Numbered from the stretch's first letter, positions 27,659-37,293 are shown. The stretch: DNA of 64,000 nt from Mesorhizobium tianshanense (GCF_007830515.1 NZ_VLKT01000011.1:74590-138589); one strand, 5' to 3'. Program-made: numbers and translations. The notes: generated by a model from the sequence alone, not told the origin.

Positions 27659-27704
27659 GCCATCTTCGCGAGAATGCGATTGGCGCGGTGCCGTGAAACG
27701 ACAG

Positions 27705-27850
27705 GGCGCCAGTGCTTCGCTGGCGCCGGATGAGAACCGGCAAGGCCGCCGACATCATCGCGGTCGACGGCATTTGCTCGACATCACGACCCTCAAGAAG
27801 CCGATCCTGGTGATCAAGAAGGGGCGCTCGTTTTTGAACGCAAGAACCCT
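27705..27850 (+). pseudogene. Fragment of an amidohydrolase C-terminus
   Basis: The codons from 27731 read RTGKAADIIAVDG and, after a shift of frame, LLDITTLKKPILVIKKGRS. Together they resemble the metal-amidohydrolase tail (PGKxADxxxVDGxPLxDITxLxxxxxVxKxG). No upstream part is present. It begins with an 8-bp stem hairpin GGCGCCAG / CTGGCGCC (27705-27727). Confidence 0.5.
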
Positions 27851-28065
27851 GATCGTCTGTCTCGTTCACATGTATAGGTACGAGTGGTTTTCATAAAGCG
27901 AACGCGGTGTGAGAGCCAAATGGCATGCCGACGAAAACCTACGTCATGGTCCGCAGTCGGGTGATGTAGCACTGCCGCGCCATCGATAGCGTCGGCGATG
28001 TGGTTGAATTCCGATCCAGCGCGCAACCGGATTTTCGGAGTCGGGCGGAAATGTCCTGGGGAGGC

Positions 28066-28302
28066 TCAAAACGCCTTGAAGGTCAGCGTCGTCAGCGAAC
28101 GGACGATGCCCGGCACATTGGCGACATTCTCGTTGATGAATTTGCCGATATCGACGCCATCTTCGATGTAGACCTTCATCAGCAGGTCGTAATCACCGCT
28201 GGTCGAATAGAGTTCCGACGCGACCTCGCGCTCGAACAGCTCGTCGGCAACCTCGTAGGTCTTGCCAGGCGAACATTGAAGCTGCACGAAAACCGGTCTC
28301 AT
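28066..28302 (-). CDS. Stand-alone Lrp/AsnC ligand-binding (RAM) domain protein
   Basis: 78 residues, with a GAGGAATACG ribosome site. It consists only of the dimeric alpha/beta-barrel sensor domain of Lrp/AsnC regulators (PVFVQLQCSPGKTYEVADEL; LYSTSGDYDLLMKVYIED; VPGIVRSLTTLTFKAF) with no DNA-binding helix-turn-helix. Such proteins can form decamers and may sense amino acids or modulate full-length Lrp proteins. It follows the formamidase-like gene by 75 bp on the same strand. Confidence 0.85.
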   Translation of the reverse strand: MRPVFVQLQCSPGKTYEVADELFEREVASELYSTSGDYDLLMKVYIEDGVDIGKFINENVANVPGIVRSLTTLTFKAF

Positions 28303-28377
28303 CGTATTCCTCGCACTGCAGTCCGGCCCTTCAGGCTACTGCCTCAGCAAATCCCCGGCCAGAGTCGGGCGTCGCCT

Positions 28378-29208
28378 TCAGCCTGTCAACAAGGTTCTCG
28401 TCAGGGCGTGGTCGGAATCGGCAAGCCCGTCGATGACGTTGAAATGGTGCCGGTCTGGCTCTTCGATAGCTGACGTCCATGCACCGAAGCCGGTCCAGAT
28501 GTTGGCGAGCAGGGCGTTCTGACGGATGAATTCGGCACGCTCGCCCGCGCCGACCCAGCAGGCCAATCGCGCTCCCGCCATGGGCTCGAGCAGCGCCGGG
28601 CTTTCCGCCATTGCTTCTTCCCGGTCGATCTTGAGATCCGCATTGGCAGCGATGTTCATCAGCGGCCGCAGATCGTGGAGCCCGGAAATCGACACCGTGG
28701 ATACAATCCGCCGCTGCACGTCCTGCGAAAGCGGCGCGGACGTCGTAATCATCCGCGACACGAGATGGCCGCCCGCGGAATGGCCGGCAAGGTGGATCGG
28801 CCCTCCTATCATCCTCGCGGCAGTCTCGATTGCCGCCGCGACTTCCGTCACTATGCCGGAGATGCGGATATCGGGACAGAGCGTGTAGGAGGGCATCGCG
28901 ACTGCATGGCCGCGTGCGAGGCTGCCTCCCGCCAGATGCGACCAGAGACTTTTGTCGAGACGTACCCAGTAGCCACCATGAACGAACACGACGAGCCCTT
29001 TTGGCTCGCCTTCCGGCAGGAACAGGTCGAAGCGGTTGCGCGGCAGGTCGCCATAGGGAAGATCGAGCTTCATTCTTCCCTTAGCAGAGAGCTTGTCGCG
29101 AAATGCCTTGGCCTGCTCCGCCCACAGGCCGGGCCAGCGGTCGCCGCCCGGGATGTTGGGACCGTTCGCATAGGCGTCGTCCCAGTCTTCAACGCGACGA
29201 TAGATCAT
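28378..29208 (-). CDS. Alpha/beta hydrolase, arylformamidase (kynurenine formamidase)-like
   Basis: 276 residues from the ATG at 29208, chosen because GGGAG lies 6 nt upstream. The oxyanion motif HGGYW (residues 77-81) and nucleophile GHSAGG (Ser144) are those of the kynurenine formamidase/esterase group. The His near the C-terminus lies in DRHHFNVIDGL, and an acidic residue should precede it. The expected reaction is N-formylkynurenine to kynurenine. The divergent acid-CoA ligase resembles benzoate/2-aminobenzoate-CoA ligases, so a tryptophan/anthranilate theme is plausible, though no other kynurenine gene is present. Confidence 0.72.
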   Translation of the reverse strand: MIYRRVEDWDDAYANGPNIPGGDRWPGLWAEQAKAFRDKLSAKGRMKLDLPYGDLPRNRFDLFLPEGEPKGLVVFVHGGYWVRLDKSLWSHLAGGSLARGHAVAMPSYTLCPDIRISGIVTEVAAAIETAARMIGGPIHLAGHSAGGHLVSRMITTSAPLSQDVQRRIVSTVSISGLHDLRPLMNIAANADLKIDREEAMAESPALLEPMAGARLACWVGAGERAEFIRQNALLANIWTGFGAWTSAIEEPDRHHFNVIDGLADSDHALTRTLLTG

Positions 29209-29622
29209 TGCCATCTCCCGGTCGATGTCGGCCTTAATTGCCCGGCAGTGCCAACCTGTCCAGATACAGGAATATTTCAATCATGAAAGTTCATGCTTGA
29301 ATAAAACCGGTTCGATGTCATCCTGCCGTCAAAACCAAGGGATTCCGGTGCCGCGCGGGTTACGAGAGAAGCTGCGATGGCAGGCTTTCCACCACCGGCC
29401 GGGCGCAGGCGATGGTCGACAGAGCGGTGTAGGCGGCGACGGCGTGCGCAAGGAGCACATCGTCGATCGCGAAATCCGCGGGCCTTGCAAATTACGAGGG
29501 CGCGTCGGAAGTCCGAGAAGTGATCGCGCGCCAGACAATGGGAGCATGAAGAACATGGATTGTCGCTTGTCGATTCAGCACCCTCACTCCAGGGTGGTTT
29601 GCGCAATCGTGGGAGTGGCGGC
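29209..29622. other. Intergenic region between divergent hydrolase and CoA ligase
   Basis: Holds the two divergent promoters. A 40-codon stop-free minus-strand stretch near 29370-29490 reads like protein (ADFAIDDVLLAHAVAAYTAL) but has no start and no recognised family; it may be a relic. Confidence 0.35.
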
Positions 29623-31248
29623 ATGAAACTCGGACCAACCGCCTATACCGACACCTTCTGTCGTGACCACCTGCCGCCGCAGGACGAGTGGCCGGACCTG
29701 CCGCAGGATGGCTTCGACTATCCCGACTACCTGAATTGCGCGGTCGAACTGACCGACCGCATGGTGGAGAGGGGCTTCGGCGACCACACCGCGCTGATCG
29801 GCAATGGCCGCCGACGCACCTACAAGGAACTGACGGACTGGACCAACCGGCTTGCCCGCACACTGGTCGAAAACTATGGCGTCAAGCCCGGCAATCGCAT
29901 CCTGATCCGCTCGCCCAACAACCCGGCGATGGTCGCATGCTGGCTGGCCGCAACCAAGGCTGGCGCGGTGGTGGTCAACACCATGCCGATGCTGCGCGCC
30001 GGCGAGTTGGCAAAGATCGTCGACAAGGCTGAGATCACACTTGCGCTTTGCGACACGCGCATCAAGGACGAGATCATCGCCTGCGCAAAGGATAGCCGCT
30101 TCCTGAAGCAGGTGGTCGGCTTCGACGGCACCGCCAACCATGACGCCGAACTCGACCGCGTTGCGCTCGACAAGCAGGTCAGGTTCGAGGCGGTGAAGAC
30201 CGGCCGGGACGATGTTGCACTGCTTGGCTTCACCTCGGGCACCACCGGCGTGCCCAAGGCAACGATGCATTTCCATCGCGACATCCTGATCATCGCCGAC
30301 GGCTATGCGAAGGAAATTCTGGGCGTCACGCCAGACGACGTCTTCGTCGGCTCGCCGCCGCTCGCCTTCACCTTCGGGCTCGGCGGGCTCGCGGTCTTCC
30401 CGCTGCGCTTCGGCGCTGCGGCGACGCTTCTGGAAAACGCGACGCCACCCAACATGGTCGAGATCATCGAGACGTATTACGCGACGATCTCGTTCACCGC
30501 ACCGAGCGCCTATCGCGCCATGATGAAGGCAATGGACGAGGGCGCCAATCTCTCCTCGCTGCGCATCGCGGTCTCTGCCGGCGAGACGTTGCCCGCGCCT
30601 GTCTACGAGGAGTGGACGCAGAAGACTGGCAAGCCGATCCTCGATGGTATCGGCGCCACCGAAATGCTGCACATCTTCATCACCAATCGGCTCGACGATC
30701 GCATGCCGGGAGTGACCGGAAGGCCGGTAACCGGTTACGAGGCGAAGATCGTCGACGACCAGATGAACGAGATACCGCGCGGTACGATCGGCAAGCTCGC
30801 CGTGCGCGGTCCGACAGGCTGCCGCTACCTCTCCGACGAGCGCCAGCGGGAGTATGTCCGAGACGGCTGGAATCTGACCGGCGACGCCTTCATTCAGGAT
30901 GAGGACGGACGCTTCCGCTTCGCCGCCCGCGCCGACGACATGATCCTGTCGTCTGGCTACAATATCGCGGGTCCGGAGGTGGAGGCCGCGCTGCTGGCTC
31001 ACGACCTTGTGCTCGAATGCGCGGTCATCGGCGCGGCGGACGAGGAACGCGGCCAGATCGTCGAAGCGCATGTCGTGCTCGTCGAAGGCGCTTCGGCCGA
31101 CGACGAGACGGCGCGGCTCCTGCAGGAGCACGTCAAGGCGGTCATCGCGCCGTACAAATATCCGCGCTCGGTCAAGTTCGTCACCACACTGCCGAAGACG
31201 CAGACAGGAAAGATCCAGCGCTTTCGCCTGCGCGATGAGCAAGGCTGA
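29623..31248 (+). CDS. Aromatic acid-CoA ligase, benzoate/2-aminobenzoate-CoA ligase-like
   Basis: 541 residues from ATG 29623 (GGGAG 7 nt upstream). ANL-family adenylating enzyme: P-loop GFTSGTTGVPKATMHFHRD, A5 block GIGATEMLHIF, GDAFIQDEDGRFRF, hinge ADDMILSSGYNIAGPEVE and the C-terminal KTQTGKIQRF lysine. The GATEMLHIF and SGYNIAGPEVE forms resemble the benzoate and anthranilate CoA ligases. It activates a carboxylic acid with ATP and CoA. A full branched-chain-type (HAAT) transporter follows, a set-up common for uptake and activation of aromatic acids. Precise substrate not readable. Confidence 0.78.
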   Translation: MKLGPTAYTDTFCRDHLPPQDEWPDLPQDGFDYPDYLNCAVELTDRMVERGFGDHTALIGNGRRRTYKELTDWTNRLARTLVENYGVKPGNRILIRSPNNPAMVACWLAATKAGAVVVNTMPMLRAGELAKIVDKAEITLALCDTRIKDEIIACAKDSRFLKQVVGFDGTANHDAELDRVALDKQVRFEAVKTGRDDVALLGFTSGTTGVPKATMHFHRDILIIADGYAKEILGVTPDDVFVGSPPLAFTFGLGGLAVFPLRFGAAATLLENATPPNMVEIIETYYATISFTAPSAYRAMMKAMDEGANLSSLRIAVSAGETLPAPVYEEWTQKTGKPILDGIGATEMLHIFITNRLDDRMPGVTGRPVTGYEAKIVDDQMNEIPRGTIGKLAVRGPTGCRYLSDERQREYVRDGWNLTGDAFIQDEDGRFRFAARADDMILSSGYNIAGPEVEAALLAHDLVLECAVIGAADEERGQIVEAHVVLVEGASADDETARLLQEHVKAVIAPYKYPRSVKFVTTLPKTQTGKIQRFRLRDEQG

Positions 31249-31505
31249 TGGCAAGAACAGCGCAGGACAACGGCATCGATCATGTCATCGACGTCGGCAC
31301 AGCGGGGGGTCATACCCCCAGCGAATACTGGAAGTGGAGCTTTTCCCAGGCCCTGGACAGCGAGGACGGAGTTCTGAACCATCGGCCGCACGGCGACCCA
31401 ATAACAAAAACATTTCGTCCGGGCTGGCAAAGCCGCGGGGATTCTTTCATCGTGAAGGTCCCAGAGGGTCCAGACAACGATACAGATAACAACGGGAGTA
31501 ACACT

Positions 31506-32645
31506 ATGAAGAAACTGATTGCAGCAAGCCTCGTGGCGCTTTCCCTGGGCGTATCCGGTCTCGCGTCGGCCGAGCCGATCAAGGTCGGCATGATCACGAC
31601 GCTTTCGGGCGGCGGCGCGGGCCTTGGCATCGATGTCCGCGACGGCTTCATGCTGGCGCTCAAAAAGGCCGGCAACAGCGAGATCGAGGTCGTGATCGAG
31701 GATGACGGCCAGAAGCCGGAACTCGCGGTGCAGATCGCCGACAAGATGATCCAGTCCGACCAGGTCGATATCCTGACCGGGATCATCTGGTCGAATCTAG
31801 CCATGGCCGTTGTTCCGAGCGCGGTTGCGCAGGGCAAATTCTACCTGTCGCCGAATGCCGGACCCTCGGCGCTGGCCGGCGCGCAGTGCCACGAGAATTA
31901 TTTCAACGTCGCCTGGCAAAACGACAATCTGCACGAGGCCATGGGCCAGTACGCCAACCAGGATTACAAGAAGACTTTCATCATGGCGCCGAACTATCCC
32001 GCCGGGACAGACGCCCTGACCGGCTTCAAGCGCTTCTACAAGGGCGAGCTTGCCGGCGAAATCTACACTCAGGTCGGCCAGACGGATTATGCCGCGGAGA
32101 TCGCGCAGATCCGCGCCTCCGGCGCCGACTCCGTGTTCTTCTTCCTGCCGGGCGGCATGGGCATCGCCTTCATGAAGCAGTATGCCCAGTCCGACGTCGG
32201 CATCCCGATCATGGGTCCCGGCTTCTCGCTCAGCCAGGACATCCTCGCCGCGGTTGGTGATGCTGCCTTGGGCGTCAAAAACTCCTCACAGTGGAACAAG
32301 GACATCGACAATGAAGCCAACAAGGCCTTCGTCGCGGCCTTTCAGGCCGAATACGGGCGTCTGCCCTCGCTCTACGCCAGCCAGGGCTACGACACGGCGA
32401 ACCTTATCCTCTCGGCCGCAGCCAAGGCGAGCGTCAAGGATGCCGACGCCTTTCGCGCCGCGCTGAAGGAAGCCGATTTCGAGTCGGTGCGCGGAGACTT
32501 CGAGTTCGGCAACAACAACCATCCGATCCAGACCATCTATGTGCGCGAGGTGATTAAGGATAACGGCGGCCTCACCAACAAGATTATCGGCACCGCCTTC
32601 GAGAAACACCAGGACGCCTACGCGGCCGACTGCGGGATGAAATGA
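31506..32645 (+). CDS. HAAT-family ABC transporter substrate-binding protein
   Basis: 379 residues from ATG 31506, with GGGAG upstream. Signal peptide MKKLIAASLVALSLGVSGLA cleaved after ASA. The mature part is LivJ-like (IKVGMITTLSGGGAGLGIDV; EVVIEDDGQKPELAVQIADK; DILTGIIWSNLAMAVVP; YPAGTDALTGFKRFYKGELA). The group includes binding proteins for benzoate derivatives and urea as well as amino acids. It heads a five-gene importer set directly after the CoA ligase. Confidence 0.9.
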   Translation: MKKLIAASLVALSLGVSGLASAEPIKVGMITTLSGGGAGLGIDVRDGFMLALKKAGNSEIEVVIEDDGQKPELAVQIADKMIQSDQVDILTGIIWSNLAMAVVPSAVAQGKFYLSPNAGPSALAGAQCHENYFNVAWQNDNLHEAMGQYANQDYKKTFIMAPNYPAGTDALTGFKRFYKGELAGEIYTQVGQTDYAAEIAQIRASGADSVFFFLPGGMGIAFMKQYAQSDVGIPIMGPGFSLSQDILAAVGDAALGVKNSSQWNKDIDNEANKAFVAAFQAEYGRLPSLYASQGYDTANLILSAAAKASVKDADAFRAALKEADFESVRGDFEFGNNNHPIQTIYVREVIKDNGGLTNKIIGTAFEKHQDAYAADCGMK

Positions 32646-32648
32646 TCA

Positions 32649-32696
32649 TGCCTTCTCTCCGCTTGCGGGGAGACGGTACCGGCAGGGGATGATGAG
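32649..32696 (+). repeat. Rhizobial-type intergenic palindromic element
   Basis: CTTCTCTCCGC-TT-GCGGGGAGACGG forms an imperfect hairpin and is followed by TACCGGCAGGGGATGATGAG. It matches the short mobile palindromes scattered between genes in rhizobia. It lies between the binding-protein and permease genes and may tune relative expression. Confidence 0.55.
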
Positions 32697-32808
32697 CCGT
32701 ATCTCCTGCCGGCTTCCCTGTGGCCTCCAACCCTCGCCCTCTGCCGCACGGCAGCGACTTGGTCTGCCCGTGTTGCGGCCCAATTTGACCAGAAGAGCCT
32801 GACCGACC

Positions 32809-33729
32809 TTGCAAACCGCTCTTTTCATCGAACAGGTCCTCAACGGGCTGCAGCTCGGCGTGATGCTGTTCCTCATGGCCGCCGGCCTGACTCTCATCTT
32901 CGGCGTCATGGGGCTGATCAACCTTGCCCATGGATCGCTCTACATGGTCGGCGCCTTCGCGTGCGCCACAGTCGCGGCCGCCACCGGCTCGTTCTGGCTC
33001 GGGCTCGCCGCCAGCCTCGCGGCGGCGGCTGCCGCCGGCGCGATCATCGAGATCCTTGTCATTCGTCGTCTCTACGAGCGCGACCATCTCGACCAGGTGC
33101 TGGCGACCTTCGCATTGATCCTGATCTTTTCCGAAGGTACGCGCTGGCTGTTCGGCTCTTTTCCGCTCTATCTCGACATTCCGCCACTGCTTCGGGGCAC
33201 CGTGCCAATCCCCGGCGGTTCGCGGTATCAGCTCTACCGCCTCGCGATCATCGGCGTCGGCGTCGCGGTGGCGGTTGGGCTTTTCCTGCTGATCTCCAAG
33301 ACGCGGCTCGGCATGCGAATCCGCGCCGGTGAATCCGATCGCGAAATGATCGGTGCGCTCGGCGTCGACATCCGTACGCTCTATACCGTCGTCTTTGCGC
33401 TCGGAGCGGCGCTGGCCGGGCTCGCCGGCGCGCTGGTCGGCGCGCTGCAGTCGGTGCAGGTCGGCATGGGCGAGCCGGTGCTCATCCTTGCCTTCGTCGT
33501 CATAGTGATCGGCGGCATCGGCTCGATCAAGGGCGCGCTCGTGGGAGCACTCCTCGTCGGCCTCGTCGACACGATGGGGCGCTTCCTGCTGCCACAACTC
33601 TTCGGCCTCCTCATGAACCCATCGCAGGCCGGCCTCGTCGGCGGCGCGTTGGCCTCGATGCTAATCTACATCGTCATGGCGGTCATCCTCTGGGTGCGGC
33701 CACAGGGCCTGTTCGCGGCGAGGGGATGA
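32809..33729 (+). CDS. HAAT ABC transporter permease, LivH-like
   Basis: 306 residues from a TTG at 32809 (reads MQTALFIEQVLNGLQLGVML, the typical LivH opening). Hydrophobic throughout, with GVMGLINLAHGSLYMVGAF and FVVIVIGGIGSIKGALVGAL as family blocks. No strong ribosome site is seen before the TTG. The next permease starts 4 bp after the stop. Confidence 0.9.
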   Translation: MQTALFIEQVLNGLQLGVMLFLMAAGLTLIFGVMGLINLAHGSLYMVGAFACATVAAATGSFWLGLAASLAAAAAAGAIIEILVIRRLYERDHLDQVLATFALILIFSEGTRWLFGSFPLYLDIPPLLRGTVPIPGGSRYQLYRLAIIGVGVAVAVGLFLLISKTRLGMRIRAGESDREMIGALGVDIRTLYTVVFALGAALAGLAGALVGALQSVQVGMGEPVLILAFVVIVIGGIGSIKGALVGALLVGLVDTMGRFLLPQLFGLLMNPSQAGLVGGALASMLIYIVMAVILWVRPQGLFAARG

Positions 33730-33733
33730 ACCG

Positions 33734-34720
33734 ATGACGATCTCCCGCGAAACCGCGATCAACGTAACGCTGGCCCTGATCCTGCTGGCGATGCCTTTTT
33801 TGGCGCTCCAGCTCGGCAAGCCTTTCTATGTAACGCTGGCCACTCGGATGGCGATCCTCGGTCTCGCCGCGGTCGGGCTTAACCTGGCGCTTGGCCTAGG
33901 CGGGCTGGTCTCGTTCGGCCATGCCGCCTTCTTCGGCGTCGGCGGTTACGCGGCTGGCATTCTCGCGAGCCACGCCTTTGCCGGCCAGCCGCTCAACCTT
34001 GGCCTGTTCGCCCTGCCGGGCACCAACCAGATGCTGGTGGTCTGGTCGGTGGCGGTTCTCGCGGGCGGGCTGCTGGCGGCCGCCATCGGCGTGATCAGCC
34101 TGCGCACCTCCGGCGTCTACTTCATCATGATCACGTTGGCCTTCGCACAGATGACCTACTATTTCGCGATCTCCTGGCCCGCCTATGGCGGCGAGGATGG
34201 ACTGTCGATCACTATCCGCAATGTGGTGCCGGGCATAAACACGCTCATACCGATCAACTATTTCCTCGTCTGCTACGCTTTGCTTCTGACGGCGCTCCTG
34301 ATCTTCGCGCTGATCAGGGGTTCGCGCTTCGGTGCCGCGCTCCAGGCATCCCGTCAGAACAAACTGCGCGTTGCGTCGATCGGCATCGCGCCGTTTCGGA
34401 TAGGGCTCGTCGCCTTCATTATCTCCGGCATGATCACGGCGCTCTCCGGTGCGCTTTATGCCGACCTCAACCGCTTCGTGAGCCCGTCGATGCTGTCCTG
34501 GCACATGTCGGGCGAACTCATCATCATCGTCGTTCTCGGGGGCGTCGGCCGGCTGTGGGGACCGGTGGCGGGCGCGATGCTGTTCGTGGTGTTCGAATTC
34601 GTCCTCGGCGGGCTGACCGAACGCTGGCAGTTCTTCCTCGGCCTCGCTCTCCTGGCCGTCGTGCTGTTCGCCCGTGGCGGACTTGTCGGATTTCTCGCGG
34701 GGAGAATGCGTCATGGCTGA
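33734..34720 (+). CDS. HAAT ABC transporter permease, LivM-like
   Basis: 328 residues. LivM-type blocks: GLNLALGLGGLVSFGHAAFFG, RTSGVYFIMITLAFAQMTYY and VLGGVGRLWGPVAGAMLFVV. Its stop overlaps the start of the ATPase gene by 8 bp (ATGGCTGA), pointing to coupled translation. Confidence 0.92.
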   Translation: MTISRETAINVTLALILLAMPFLALQLGKPFYVTLATRMAILGLAAVGLNLALGLGGLVSFGHAAFFGVGGYAAGILASHAFAGQPLNLGLFALPGTNQMLVVWSVAVLAGGLLAAAIGVISLRTSGVYFIMITLAFAQMTYYFAISWPAYGGEDGLSITIRNVVPGINTLIPINYFLVCYALLLTALLIFALIRGSRFGAALQASRQNKLRVASIGIAPFRIGLVAFIISGMITALSGALYADLNRFVSPSMLSWHMSGELIIIVVLGGVGRLWGPVAGAMLFVVFEFVLGGLTERWQFFLGLALLAVVLFARGGLVGFLAGRMRHG

Positions 34721-35462
34721 TGCCGTCCTCGCTGTCCGCAACCTGTGCAAGAGCTTCGGCGCGTTGAAGGCCACCGAGAATGTGAGCCTCGACCTGAAGC
34801 CGGGCGAGATCCATGCATTGATCGGCCCTAACGGGGCGGGCAAGTCGACCCTTATCCATCAGATCGCAGGCACGCTGGCGCCCGACAGCGGCGACATCGA
34901 CTTTCTCGGCCGGCCGGTCGGCCATCTCGGCGTTGTCGAACGCGCCCGGATGGGATTAGGACGATCCTTCCAGGTCTCGTCGCTGGCGCCGGAATTCTCC
35001 GCTTTGCGCAACGTCATGCTCGCCGTCCAGTCGCGACAGGGCTCGTCCTTCCGTTTCTTCCGGCCGGTGATGGGCGATGCGTCGCTCATCGAGCCCGCAA
35101 TGGCGTCGCTCGAGCGGGTTGGGCTGGCGACGCGCGCACGCGTTCCGGCCGCCGAGCTTTCGCACGGCGAGCGGCGCCAGCTCGAGATCGCCATCGCGCT
35201 GGCGCTCGGCTCGCAAGCCTTCCTGCTCGATGAGCCGATGGCTGGCATGGGGCCGGAAGGCTCGCGCTCGCTGACGGGCTTTCTCGACAGGCTGCGCGAG
35301 GAAGCGCCGATCCTCCTGGTCGAGCACGACATGGATGCGGTCTTCGCGCTTGCCGACCGGGTCTCCGTTCTCGTCTACGGGCGCATCATCGCTTCCGGCA
35401 CGGTCGATCAGGTCCGTACCGATCCGGAAGTGCGGCGCGCCTATCTGGGAGATCCGGCATGA
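34713..35462 (+). CDS. HAAT ABC transporter ATPase, LivG-like
   Basis: 249 residues from ATG 34713, with GGGGAG 10 nt upstream. Walker A GPNGAGKSTLIHQ, the LivG-type SSLAPEFSALRNVMLAV, signature LSHGERRQLEIAIAL, Walker B AFLLDEPMAGMGPEG and the His switch VEHDMDAVFA. Partners with LivF and the two permeases. Confidence 0.93.
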   Translation: MADAVLAVRNLCKSFGALKATENVSLDLKPGEIHALIGPNGAGKSTLIHQIAGTLAPDSGDIDFLGRPVGHLGVVERARMGLGRSFQVSSLAPEFSALRNVMLAVQSRQGSSFRFFRPVMGDASLIEPAMASLERVGLATRARVPAAELSHGERRQLEIAIALALGSQAFLLDEPMAGMGPEGSRSLTGFLDRLREEAPILLVEHDMDAVFALADRVSVLVYGRIIASGTVDQVRTDPEVRRAYLGDPA

Positions 35463-36145
35463 GCCTCCTCGAGATCGCCGGACTGGAAACCTTCTACGGT
35501 GCGAGCCAGGCTCTATTCAGTGTCGAACTCGACGTCGCCGAGGGCGAGGTCGTGGCGCTGATGGGCCGTAACGGCATGGGCAAGACGACCACGATCCGTT
35601 CGATCCTGGCGCTCAATCCGGCGCGATCCGGAACAATCCATTTCGCCGGAAGGGAGACCCAGGCGATGCGTCCGCACCGCATTGCGCGGCTCGGCATCGG
35701 GCTGGTGCCGGAGGGGCGGCGCTGCTTTCCCAACCTCACCGTTGCGGAAAATCTCTCCGCGGCCGCGCGCCCCGGCCGCTGGTCGCTTGCGGAGATCAAC
35801 GGACTGTTTCCGCGGCTCGCCGAACGGCGCGACCAGATGGCACGGACGCTTTCCGGCGGTGAGCAGCAGATGCTGGCGATCGGCCGCGCACTGATGACCA
35901 ATCCGCGCCTGCTTATCCTCGATGAGGCGACCGAGGGATTGGCGCCGGTGATCCGACACGACATCTGGACGGTCATCCGTACGCTCAAGGCGGAAGGGCA
36001 GTCGATCCTGATCGTCGACAAGACGCTTGCCGAATTGCTGCCATCCACCGACCGCTGTTTTGTGCTCGAAAAGGGAACGACGGTTTGGACCGGCCGTCCC
36101 GCCGACCTCACGCCTGAACTGCAGGATCGCTATCTCGGCGTCTGA
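35459..36145 (+). CDS. HAAT ABC transporter ATPase, LivF-like
   Basis: 228 residues. Walker A GRNGMGKTTTIRS, LVPEGRRCFPNLTVAENL (diagnostic of LivF), signature LSGGEQQMLAIGRAL, Walker B LLILDEATEGLAPV; the switch region reads IVDKTLAELLP with Asp-Lys instead of the usual Glu-His/Gln, as seen in some HAAT ATPases. The ATG overlaps the LivG stop by 4 bp. It closes the importer operon. Confidence 0.92.
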   Translation: MSLLEIAGLETFYGASQALFSVELDVAEGEVVALMGRNGMGKTTTIRSILALNPARSGTIHFAGRETQAMRPHRIARLGIGLVPEGRRCFPNLTVAENLSAAARPGRWSLAEINGLFPRLAERRDQMARTLSGGEQQMLAIGRALMTNPRLLILDEATEGLAPVIRHDIWTVIRTLKAEGQSILIVDKTLAELLPSTDRCFVLEKGTTVWTGRPADLTPELQDRYLGV

Positions 36146-36182
36146 TTGCGCATGGATGCGCAGCCGTCACGGGAGGACTCTC

Positions 36183-36646
36183 ATGGTGGCATCGAACAAG
36201 AAATTGCGTCGTAGGGTGTCGGCGAGAGACCCGAAGCTGATGCTGGGCGGTCTTGATTGCGTGAAGACCGACGTCATCTCGGTGCCGTTGATCCACGATT
36301 CCAAGATCGACGGCTATTTTCTGACCAAGCTCGTCTACACGGTCGAGCCGGAGCAGATAAAAAAGCTGTCGATACCGGCCGCTTATGACCGATCAGGTCT
36401 ACTCCTATCCCTATTCCAATCGTCGGATCGACTTCACCAAGAAGGAAACGATCGACCTCGACGCCTTCCGCAAAGCCATCCGCGATACTATCAACACTCG
36501 CGTAGGCGCCGATCTGGTGCATGAGGTGCTGATCGACCAGGTCAACTTTCCTGTCCAAGGACGAAATCCGCGACAACGCCATTCGCCGTCGCCGAGACGC
36601 ACGCCCGACGGCAACGGAACCGACCAAGACATTGAAGGGACACTAA
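36183..36646 (+). pseudogene. Twice-frameshifted small gene (weakly FliL-like)
   Basis: A strong GGGAGGA site precedes ATG 36183. Three consecutive frames read as one protein: ...YFLTKLVYTVEPEQIKKLSI (frame 1), then TDQVYSYPYSNRRIDFTKKE (from 36385, shifted by one), then FLSKDEIRDNAIRRRR (from about 36552, shifted again) to TAA at 36644. The pattern of a late, short C-terminal domain with alternating strand and helix recalls FliL-like proteins, but this is weak. Recent decay or two sequencing errors are the alternatives. Confidence 0.6.
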
Positions 36647-36688
36647 CCACGCCATAGGTTGGGCTGCCGCAAGTAGTCTGTCGGTGAG

Positions 36689-36860
36689 GTGATTCGTTCG
36701 CCCGGTAGCAAGCGAGGCGAGGTCATCGCCGCGCTACGCGGCGAACTGATCGGCATCCTTGACTTGGCCAATCCTCAGCAAAACCGATCGGATCGGAGAA
36801 AGTTGGACAAAGGTCGAAGCCAGTCATCGCAACCAGCGCCGTTGAACCGCAGTCTTCTAC
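36689..36860 (+). pseudogene. Possible recombinase tail fragment
   Basis: The frame from 36689 reads GSKRGEVIAALRGELIGILD, similar to the C-terminal tails common in phage-type and serine recombinases. No catalytic domain is attached. Low certainty. Confidence 0.3.
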
Positions 36861-36929
36861 GGTCTTTGATCTTCAGGGATCTGCCAATCGGCGTCGATTT
36901 GCGCACGGGACCGCAATCAACGACGCTCA

Positions 36930-37262
36930 ATGGGCATTGTGGCCGAACTGGACCAGGTACCCGCGGCGACCGGTGTGATCGCGCTGCATCCCGCGGTGCT
37001 GGCACGCTACGAGGAACAACTAAACCAACTTCAAACGGGGCTTGCCAAAGGCATTGTGGGTGGCGATTCCGAATCCGCCGAGGCGATGCGGGACTTAGTC
37101 GAAACCGTTACTGTGTTTCGAGATCCATCGAGGATCGGCATCAAGGAAGTCGACGACGGCATTTGGCTCGTCTCCTTCATGCACTATGATTTGGGATATA
37201 TCGACCTGGAACAGAGGACCTTGCAAGCAATCGACAACCCGTTCGGCACGAGGTTGTCACCC
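36930..37262 (+). pseudogene. Chimera of serine-recombinase and IS transposase C-terminal fragments
   Basis: The first 60 codons (HPAVLARYEEQLNQL...EAMRDLVETVTVFRDP) match the C-terminal helical region of large serine recombinases. The frame then continues without a break into GIWLVSFMHYDLGYIDLEQ and NPFGTRLSPI, the characteristic C-terminus of an unrelated IS transposase group. No catalytic residues remain from either. The junction near 37114 looks like a rearrangement point. Confidence 0.55.
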
Positions 37263-37293
37263 ATTGGACTGCACCCCTTCGGTGAGACAGTAA

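Noticed and set aside
29584-31254. 556-codon minus-strand frame opposite the CoA ligase
   Set aside because: Antisense shadow of a clearly identified gene.
32584-33597. Minus-strand frame opposite the LivH permease
   Set aside because: Charged low-complexity shadow; permease is unambiguous.
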